A stretch of DNA of 6,985 bases from Thermoplasmatota archaeon (lineage in GTDB: Archaea > Thermoplasmatota > E2 > DHVEG-1), in the NCBI GenBank assembly GCA_030615845.1, contig JAUWYM010000040.1:1-6985 (forward strand). Direction: 5' to 3'. The first letter of the stretch is position 1. Each line of letters opens with the position of its first letter. The position numbers and the translations under genes were made by a program. This document shows positions 1-4,965 of the stretch, piece after piece. The notes beneath the pieces are model-generated. The model was not told the DNA's origin. It saw nothing but the letters and a program-made list of their open reading frames with translations, and did not search any database.

Positions 1-1310
1 GCGTACGTGTGATTGAACCAAACAATCGAATCTATCTCAACAACTTTATTGACAACATCCAAAATTCCTATGACGAAGCCAACAACAACTGGGATAATGG
101 ATATGCTGGTAACTACTGGGACGACTACACCGGTGTTGATGAAAACGAAGACGGCATAGGAGACACACCCTACCTCATATCAGAAAATGAAACATACGAC
201 TTCTATCCACTCATTCACTGGTACGGATCAGTAAAAAACCTCGATACAGCAAAAATATTTCTCACCATTCAAAACGCAATTGATGATTACGATACAGAAA
301 CAGGGCATACAATCTTTGTAAAAAATGACATCTACCACGAGCATGTAACTATCTACAAATCCATCAATCTGATTGGTGAAAACAAGCATGAAACCATCAT
401 TGACGGACGAGGATTTGATACCGTTGTAAGTATCATAAACGGATATGAGGGCTCTAGCGATTCCGCATATCTTACAGGGTTTACCATACAAAATAGTGGT
501 AGTGAATTCTACAACGCAGGGTTAATAGTCATATCAAATGAAAATACAATTACTGAAAATATTATCAAAGATAATTACCATGGAATCATTCTCACATATT
601 CATCAGATGATAACGAAATCTCACGAAACATTATACAAAATAACGTATGGAACGGCATCTATGTAAAATCATCCTGTGCAATAAATGATGGAAACATCAT
701 TTTTGAAAACACCATTGAAAACAACGGCTATGCAGGCATTGCGATGGAAGATTCTCCATATAACTACATATATCATAATAACTTCATCAAAAACCTCCAC
801 AACGCCTATGACGACTCCAACAATATCTGGGACGATGATTATCCCTCAGGTGGCAACTATTGGGATGACTACGCAGGAGGAGATGCAAATGGAGACGGCA
901 TTGGAGATACACCATACGAAATACCTGATGGAATCAATAAAGATAGATATCCCTTCATGGAACCATACAATAGTGGCGACACCACCCCTCCAAAGGTAGA
1001 AATCGTTTCACCACAGAACGGACTGTATCTTAGAAACCTCGGATTACTACCTGGGCTGTTTAGGCAAAGAACAATCATATTTGGAGCTATCGCAATAGAA
1101 GTAGAAGCATCAGATTATTCAGGCATTGAAAAAGTTGAATTCTACCTTGACGATGGTTCATCTCCAGAAAAAATAATGTACGAGGAGCCATACAGTTGGC
1201 TATGGAAAGGGGGATCTCTCTTCAAAACGAAACATAAAGTAGTTGTCGTCGCTTATGATAACGCAGGAAACTACAACCTTGACGCGATAGACGTCCGAAA
1301 GTTTTTCTAG
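1..1310 (+). CDS. NosD-like right-handed beta-helix surface protein with C-terminal Ig-like domain (5' partial)
   Basis: The frame is open to the left edge (complete codons from base 3), so the start and any signal peptide are missing; the GTG at base 9 is probably internal. Residues are counted from that GTG (433 to the stop). Residues 6-73 end one beta-helix block, closed by an NYWDDY module (35-55) with the acidic loop DENEDGIGD. Residues 74-135 look like the start of a new pectate-lyase/NosD-type helix (IQNAID, TIFVKNDIYHEHVTI, LIGENKHETIIDG). Residues 155-262 are Asn/Ile-rich coils such as NTITENIIKDNYHGIIL. A second NYWDDY module sits at 283-303 (DANGDGIGD). Residues 326-433 resemble an Ig-like fold (PPKVEIVSP, SGIEKVEFYLDD, VVVVAYDNAGN). 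Such proteins are usually exported and bind or process glycans; no catalytic residues are evident, so the substrate is unknown. There is no C-terminal membrane helix or PGF-type sorting tail. About 65% of Asn codons are AAC (33 of 51), against 6 of 20 in the next gene. Not the copper-maturation NosD itself: there is no nos context. Confidence 0.88.
   Translation, partial: VRVIEPNNRIYLNNFIDNIQNSYDEANNNWDNGYAGNYWDDYTGVDENEDGIGDTPYLISENETYDFYPLIHWYGSVKNLDTAKIFLTIQNAIDDYDTETGHTIFVKNDIYHEHVTIYKSINLIGENKHETIIDGRGFDTVVSIINGYEGSSDSAYLTGFTIQNSGSEFYNAGLIVISNENTITENIIKDNYHGIILTYSSDDNEISRNIIQNNVWNGIYVKSSCAINDGNIIFENTIENNGYAGIAMEDSPYNYIYHNNFIKNLHNAYDDSNNIWDDDYPSGGNYWDDYAGGDANGDGIGDTPYEIPDGINKDRYPFMEPYNSGDTTPPKVEIVSPQNGLYLRNLGLLPGLFRQRTIIFGAIAIEVEASDYSGIEKVEFYLDDGSSPEKIMYEEPYSWLWKGGSLFKTKHKVVVVAYDNAGNYNLDAIDVRKFF
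24..227 (+). repeat. Beta-helix end module, copy 1 (NYWDDY / DENEDGIGD)
   Basis: This is the first copy of a protein-level repeat inside the surface-protein gene. It encodes NRIYLNNFIDN, then an Asn/Asp-rich stretch, NYWDDY, an acidic D-x-N-x-D-G-x-G-D loop, DTPY and a closing YPLI. The acidic loop has the spacing of calcium-binding loops such as those of dockerin or EF-hand proteins, so metal binding is a reasonable inference. The matching copy starts at base 762. The DNA of the two copies differs at many third codon positions, so this is an old duplication. Confidence 0.8.
762..971 (+). repeat. Beta-helix end module, copy 2 (NYWDDY / DANGDGIGD)
   Basis: This is the second copy of the module at bases 24-227, encoding NYIYHNNFIKN, then NYWDDY, DANGDGIGD, DTPY and a closing RYPFMEP. 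It lies 246-248 codons after copy 1; two extra residues (a PSG-containing turn) come before NYWDDY. It closes the second beta-helix and leads directly into the Ig-like domain. Confidence 0.8.
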
Positions 1311-1337
1311 ATATTTTTATCCTTTTTCTCTTTTTAT
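1311..1337 (+). terminator. T-rich archaeal-type terminator after the surface-protein gene
   Basis: Immediately after the stop codon come three T runs (TTTTT, TTTTT, TTTTT) separated by a few bases, with no convincing hairpin. Archaeal RNA polymerase terminates at such oligo-T stretches. The position between a finished gene and a separate promoter for purF fits. This is inferred from sequence alone. Confidence 0.55.
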
Positions 1338-1360
1338 ACTTCAATAGTTGATTTTTTTAA

Positions 1361-1375
1361 AAAACCATTAAATAA
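1361..1375 (+). promoter_or_regulatory. Leaderless archaeal promoter of purF (BRE-like AAAACC + TATA box)
   Basis: TTAAATAA at 1368-1375 is a good archaeal TATA-box candidate, preceded by A-rich AAAACCA that could serve as the TFB recognition element. Its centre is 28 bases before the purF ATG, so transcription would begin at or within a base or two of the start codon. The bases just before the ATG (CTCCTCTTTATA) hold no Shine-Dalgarno sequence, which agrees with leaderless translation. Confidence 0.6.
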
Positions 1376-1399
1376 TGTCTTTTCATTCTCCTCTTTATA

Positions 1400-2833
1400 A
1401 TGTGCGGCATTATTGGTATTATCGGGGGAAAACCAGTTTCTCGTCTGATTTATCATAGCTTATTTGCAATACAGCATCGTGGGCAGTCATCTGCTGGAAA
1501 ACTCACCTATGATGGAAACATCCATATTACAAAAGATGCAGGACTTGTAAGAGACGTCTTTAACGAGGAAAAAAAGATAGATACGCCAGGAAATGTTGGA
1601 ATTGGCCATACCAGGTATTCCACAACAGGAATGGATGACATTGAATCATTAAAGATAAATGCACAACCAGAATATTCGGTAAATCCATTCCTTGCAGCAG
1701 TTCACAACGGCAACATATACAATTGTTTTGAACTGAGCAAAAAAACAAAGAGAAAACCACGGACAGATTGTGACGTTCAATGGCTATTATTGCTCTTGGC
1801 AGACAATTTATACAAGAAAGAAGTGACTGTTGATGCAATCTTAAATGCCTGCGAAAACGTAATGCCTCAGTTAAAAGGTAGTTATGCTGCTTTGTTTCTT
1901 GCCGATTCTGGTGAAAATCCTTTTCTTTTTGCAATAACTGACCCTCACAAAATAAGACCACTAGTTTTAGGTAAATCTAATGGCATGTATTGTCTCACCT
2001 CTGAAACACGGGTCTTTAAGAAGATTAATTTCGAATATGTTAGAGATATTTCTGGAGGTTCAGTTGCCATCATTGATAAAGAAGGGAATATCTACGAAAA
2101 ACAGATAATAAAAAAACAGGCGCTTCCTTGTATGTTTGAATATGTGTATTTTGCAAAACCTGACTCGCGTATTAATGGAAAATCTGTACATAAAGTTCGT
2201 GATGAGATTGGAAGAATGCTTGCTAGAGAGCATCCCGTTGAAGCAGACATTGTTATTCCCGTTCCTGAATCAGGGAGAAGATATGTTCTTGGCTATACTC
2301 AAGAATCTGGAATACCTATAGATGAAGGAATAATGAAGGATAAAGATGAACGTTCTTTTATACAACAAACACAGGAAAGCAGAGATAAAGTTGTTGAAGA
2401 AGGGTTGTCTTTTATTCGTTCTGTTCTAGAAGGAAAACGGGTGGTGCTTCTGGATGATTCAATTGTCCGTGGGACAAACATCAGAAAACTTGTTCGAGGG
2501 TTGAAAAATGCTGGTGCAAAAGAAATCCATGTACGAATTGGCTGTCCCCCGCTCATTGCTCCATGCTATCTTGGAATTGACATGAGGAGCAGAAAAGAGT
2601 TTATTGCAAGAAGTGAAAATGGTGAGATTAAGTCCTGGGATACAATCTCTCACGAAATCGGTGCAGATTCCCTTGGATATATTAGTATAGAGGGGTTGAA
2701 GAAAGCTATAGGATCTGAAATTTGTAAAGGATGCATTGATTTTCCAAATGGGTATCCTCCTGAGATGCAACATGATGTGGAAAAACTTTTTAGAAGCGAT
2801 AAAACAGGAGTAAGGGCATACGAATGTATTTAG
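1400..2833 (+). CDS. purF: Amidophosphoribosyltransferase (glutamine PRPP amidotransferase)
   Basis: Catalyses the first committed step of purine synthesis in the cytoplasm: PRPP + glutamine to 5-phosphoribosylamine + glutamate. The protein has 477 residues, normal for the family. The N-terminal Ntn glutaminase domain (about 2-235) starts MCGIIGIIGG; Cys2 becomes the nucleophile after Met removal, which fixes the ATG and means there is no propeptide. HRGQSSAG (26-33), RYSTTG (72-77) and HNGN (102-105) are family motifs. The C-terminal phosphoribosyltransferase domain has VIPVPESG (285-292) and the PRPP loop VVLLDDSIVRGTN (348-360). Cys244, Cys389, Cys442 and Cys445 match the four 4Fe-4S ligands known from Bacillus subtilis PurF, so a cluster is likely. 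Odd points: HRGQDSAG reads HRGQSSAG, and the usual GRTFI...VRLKLNP flexible-loop segment reads DERSFI...VVEEGLSF (318-338), lacking the usual Lys and Asn. It could be a diverged paralogue rather than the main PurF. A winged-helix gene follows 22 bases downstream. Confidence 0.93.
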   Translation: MCGIIGIIGGKPVSRLIYHSLFAIQHRGQSSAGKLTYDGNIHITKDAGLVRDVFNEEKKIDTPGNVGIGHTRYSTTGMDDIESLKINAQPEYSVNPFLAAVHNGNIYNCFELSKKTKRKPRTDCDVQWLLLLLADNLYKKEVTVDAILNACENVMPQLKGSYAALFLADSGENPFLFAITDPHKIRPLVLGKSNGMYCLTSETRVFKKINFEYVRDISGGSVAIIDKEGNIYEKQIIKKQALPCMFEYVYFAKPDSRINGKSVHKVRDEIGRMLAREHPVEADIVIPVPESGRRYVLGYTQESGIPIDEGIMKDKDERSFIQQTQESRDKVVEEGLSFIRSVLEGKRVVLLDDSIVRGTNIRKLVRGLKNAGAKEIHVRIGCPPLIAPCYLGIDMRSRKEFIARSENGEIKSWDTISHEIGADSLGYISIEGLKKAIGSEICKGCIDFPNGYPPEMQHDVEKLFRSDKTGVRAYECI

Positions 2834-2855
2834 AACTGATAGTTTTGGTTGAATC

Positions 2856-3164
2856 ATGATCGAAATTGTTAATGGAACACTTGAAGAACAAATCATAAAA
2901 CTTTTACAGAAAACATATCCGATAACAATAGCTGATCTTGAGAAAAAACTTCACATATCAAGAAATATGATTGTAAGAGTATTGCAGAAACTTCAAATCA
3001 AAGGCATTGTACAGCTAGAACCACTTCCAGAGCGGACCTATATCAGACTGGTAAGGAGAGATTTTAGATTTGTAGGGAAAAAGAGGCAGAAGAAATTTAT
3101 AAAACATCGTTCCGGAAAGAAAAGTCAAGACCCTGAAAAGTACGACGGTATCATGTATTCTTAG
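2856..3164 (+). CDS. Small basic winged-helix DNA-binding protein
   Basis: A 102-residue protein that I cannot name. Residues 8-19 (LEEQIIKLLQK), 23-32 (ITIADLEKKL) and 34-49 (ISRNMIVRVLQKLQIKG) form three predicted helices of a helix-turn-helix, and 50-66 (IVQLEPLPERTYIRLV) would be the wing, as in MarR/ArsR-like or Lrp-like small archaeal regulators. Residues 67-90 are a Lys/Arg-rich tail (RRDFRFVGKKRQKK), suggesting extra DNA or RNA contact, and the end is acidic to neutral (EKYDGIMYS). No ligand domain, Cys/His metal site or membrane segment is visible. A stop codon in frame directly before the ATG (TGA at 2850-2852) makes 2856 the first possible start; GGTTGA five to ten bases upstream is only a weak ribosome site. 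The 22-base gap after purF and lack of a TATA box there suggest cotranscription, so a role in purine gene control or autoregulation is a plausible inference. Confidence 0.78.
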   Translation: MIEIVNGTLEEQIIKLLQKTYPITIADLEKKLHISRNMIVRVLQKLQIKGIVQLEPLPERTYIRLVRRDFRFVGKKRQKKFIKHRSGKKSQDPEKYDGIMYS

Positions 3165-3190
3165 CACAAGTATTTGACAAGTCTTCCAAT

Positions 3191-3199
3191 TGTTTTTTT
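3191..3199 (+). terminator. Oligo-T terminator after the purF-winged-helix unit
   Basis: TGTTTTTTT contains seven consecutive T, 27 bases after the winged-helix stop codon and just before a new TATA-like box. There is no strong hairpin before it. It is a plausible archaeal termination site separating the purine unit from the phosphorylase gene. Confidence 0.45.
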
Positions 3200-3210
3200 G
3201 TAGGATAACA

Positions 3211-3218
3211 TTTAAAAC
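3211..3218 (+). promoter_or_regulatory. TATA-like box of the glucan phosphorylase gene
   Basis: TTTAAAAC is the best TATA candidate upstream of the phosphorylase. With the usual spacing of about 26 bases, transcription would start near 3240 and give a short leader of about 15 bases that carries the Shine-Dalgarno site. A second candidate, ATATTATA at 3225-3232, would start transcription right at the ATG and leave out the ribosome site, so it is less likely. Confidence 0.45.
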
Positions 3219-3245
3219 AAAACCATATTATACCCTAAACGGTGG

Positions 3246-3253
3246 AAGGAGAT
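3246..3253 (+). promoter_or_regulatory. Ribosome binding site deciding the phosphorylase start
   Basis: AAGGAGAT, with GGAG four bases before the ATG at 3256, pairs with the 3' end of archaeal 16S rRNA. It supports that ATG over the in-frame TTG at 3190, which would add 22 residues (MFFCRITF...) unlike the family and would read through the promoter region. It is the only strong Shine-Dalgarno site I find before a gene in this window. Confidence 0.7.
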
Positions 3254-3255
3254 CA

Positions 3256-4965
3256 ATGGGAGAATCCAGTGATTCGGTCAAAGAAAAAAAGGACCGTACT
3301 GCTAGTCAAAATGGGAAACCAAAAATCGCCTATTTCTCAATGGAGATCGGTATCGATGAGCACATACCTACCTATAGCGGTGGCCTTGGCATTTTAGCTG
3401 GCGATACGTTGAAGTCATGTGCAGATCTCAATGTTCCAATTATAGGAATAACACTGCTTTCTGAACATGGATATTTTTATCAAAAAATAGATAGAGAGGG
3501 CAATCAAATTGAACTTCCTATTAATTTTAATATCAATGATTTTCTCACGCTTCTTCCAAGTAAAACAAGTGTGACAATAGAAGATAGGACCGTACACATT
3601 CGTATTTGGAATTATCTTGTGAAAGGCGTTAGTGGATACATTGTTCCTGTTTTTTTTCTTGATGCAAATCTTGAAGAAAACAGCGAATATGATAGAGAGA
3701 TCACAAAACATCTCTATGGTGGAGATAACAAGTATCGTCTCGCGCAAGAAATTGTTCTAGGTATCGGTGGGGTTCGGGCGATACAAGCACTTGGTTATAA
3801 AACAATTGATAAGTATCATATGAATGAGGGGCATGCTGCTCTTGGTACTCTTGAGCTTTTCAGTAAACTTAAAAATATCGAAAAAGTCAGAGAACAATGT
3901 GTCTTTACGACACATACTCCTGTTGCTGCAGGTCATGATCAATTTAATCTTTCTATGGCAAAATCTATGCTTGGGGAGATATTACCAGAGCCCATTCTTC
4001 GTGAAGTAACCTTCGAAAACAAGTTAAATATGACAAGACTTGCACTCTTTTTCAGTCACTATGTTAACGGGGTGGCAAAAAAACATGGTGAGGTTTCTCA
4101 ATTAATGTTTCCAGGTTACACCATAGATTCTATCACAAATGGTGTTCATACACCTACATGGGTTTCAGAGCCATTTCAAAGATTATTTGATAAACATATG
4201 CTAGGATGGCGTTCTGATCCATATATTCTTCGAGCTGCATTTAGCATTGATAAAACCGAAGTCTGGGATGCTCATATGGAGGCAAAAAAGAATCTTATCG
4301 ATTTTGTCAACAGCAGATATAATGTCGGTATGGACTATGACAATTTCACTATAGGGTTTGCAAGAAGACAGACGCCGTATAAAAGACCTGATTTGATAAT
4401 TTCTGATCCGGATCGGCTCATGCAGATCGCTGAGAAGGTCGGTGCAATTCAAATTATTTATGCGGGAAAAGCACATCCTGAGGATGGACTCGGTAAAGAG
4501 ACAATAAAAAGAATTTTTGATACGATGAAAACAATGCATGGAAAAGTAAAAATTGCCTATATCCACAATTACGACATATCCATTGGGAAAATGATGACTG
4601 CGGGTGTTGATCTCTGGCTGAATACGCCAAGGAGACCAAGGGAAGCATCTGGAACATCTGGGATGAAAGCAGCCCATAACGGAGTACCTCAGTTTAGTAC
4701 ACTTGATGGTTGGTGGCTTGAGGGATGTATTGAAAACATTACAGGATGGGCGATAGGTCCAGAGAAAACTGAAGAAGAGGAATCTGATGATGATATCGAT
4801 AGAAACGATCTTTACAGTAAACTTGAAAGTTGGATCATACCGAAATTCTATAACGACCGAGATAACTGGATTCGGACGATGAGAAGCTGTATTGCAATTA
4901 ATGCATCGTTTTTTAACACGAACAGGATGATTCAGCAATACGTCTTAAACGCGTATTTTATATAG
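3256..4965 (+). CDS. glgP: Alpha-glucan (glycogen/maltodextrin) phosphorylase, short GT35 form
   Basis: Removes glucose units from the non-reducing ends of alpha-1,4-glucans using phosphate, giving glucose-1-phosphate; cytoplasmic, PLP-dependent. From the ATG at 3256 the protein has 569 residues, in the range of the short alpha-glucan phosphorylases (TIGR02094-like) of archaea and some bacteria, well below the roughly 800 of the animal/E. coli type. After a hydrophilic 20-residue tail come KIAYFSMEIGIDEHIPTYSGG (part, 23-43), HMNEGHAALG (188-197), TTHTPVAAGHD (218-228), TNGVHTPTW (294-302), ARRQTPYKRPDL (369-380; Arg371 and Lys376 match the phosphate-contacting Arg and Lys of rabbit phosphorylase) and YAGKAHP (402-408). 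EASGTSGMK (463-471) holds the PLP lysine, Lys471. All key motifs are present, so it should be active. An acidic linker (EKTEEEESDDDID) lies near 503-515. The closest functional neighbour is the convergent debranching enzyme. Chain-length preference cannot be read from the sequence. Confidence 0.93.
   Translation: MGESSDSVKEKKDRTASQNGKPKIAYFSMEIGIDEHIPTYSGGLGILAGDTLKSCADLNVPIIGITLLSEHGYFYQKIDREGNQIELPINFNINDFLTLLPSKTSVTIEDRTVHIRIWNYLVKGVSGYIVPVFFLDANLEENSEYDREITKHLYGGDNKYRLAQEIVLGIGGVRAIQALGYKTIDKYHMNEGHAALGTLELFSKLKNIEKVREQCVFTTHTPVAAGHDQFNLSMAKSMLGEILPEPILREVTFENKLNMTRLALFFSHYVNGVAKKHGEVSQLMFPGYTIDSITNGVHTPTWVSEPFQRLFDKHMLGWRSDPYILRAAFSIDKTEVWDAHMEAKKNLIDFVNSRYNVGMDYDNFTIGFARRQTPYKRPDLIISDPDRLMQIAEKVGAIQIIYAGKAHPEDGLGKETIKRIFDTMKTMHGKVKIAYIHNYDISIGKMMTAGVDLWLNTPRRPREASGTSGMKAAHNGVPQFSTLDGWWLEGCIENITGWAIGPEKTEEEESDDDIDRNDLYSKLESWIIPKFYNDRDNWIRTMRSCIAINASFFNTNRMIQQYVLNAYFI
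4945..4965. other. 21-base convergent overlap of glgP and debranching enzyme genes
   Basis: The phosphorylase stop (TAG, 4963-4965, + strand) lies inside the last codons of the debranching enzyme, whose stop (TAA on the - strand, 4945-4947) lies inside the phosphorylase gene. No intergenic space is left for a terminator, so each transcript must end inside the other gene and the 3' ends would be antisense to each other. Confidence 0.9.

Noticed and set aside
9..11. GTG at base 9 as the true start of the surface protein.
   Set aside because: The frame is open to the window edge, the sequence there is already in the middle of a beta-helix coil, and there is no signal peptide, so the gene almost surely begins upstream.
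685..999. A 104-codon + strand frame in another phase within the surface-protein gene, Thr/Ile/Met-rich.
   Set aside because: It overlaps the second NYWDDY module in the true frame, and its Thr-rich composition follows from the Asn/Asp-rich codons read one base off.
1..1310. The surface protein as the copper-maturation factor NosD of nitrous oxide reductase.
   Set aside because: The similarity is to the beta-helix fold only. No nos genes are nearby, and the NYWDDY modules and Ig-like end are typical of other archaeal surface proteins.
1560..1961. A 133-codon - strand frame inside purF.
   Set aside because: It is opposite the conserved glutaminase domain and its product is low in recognisable structure.
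2459..2896. A 145-codon - strand frame crossing the end of purF and the start of the winged-helix gene.
   Set aside because: It spans two well-supported + strand genes and their gap, and the product shows no family features.
3190..3255. An upstream TTG start that would lengthen the phosphorylase by 22 residues.
   Set aside because: The ATG at 3256 has a strong ribosome site, and the extension would read through the oligo-T stretch and TATA-like box with no family similarity.
3165..3255. A possible small RNA, riboswitch or strong hairpin in the gap before the phosphorylase.
   Set aside because: Only short 4-base complementary stretches are visible (ACAA with TTGT). The gap is explained by an oligo-T terminator, TATA-like box and ribosome site.
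4201..4938. A 245-codon open frame on the - strand inside the phosphorylase gene.
   Set aside because: The + strand holds a complete, motif-rich phosphorylase over the same bases. The antisense product is Cys/Arg/Ser-rich, has no recognisable domain, and is best explained as a shadow frame.
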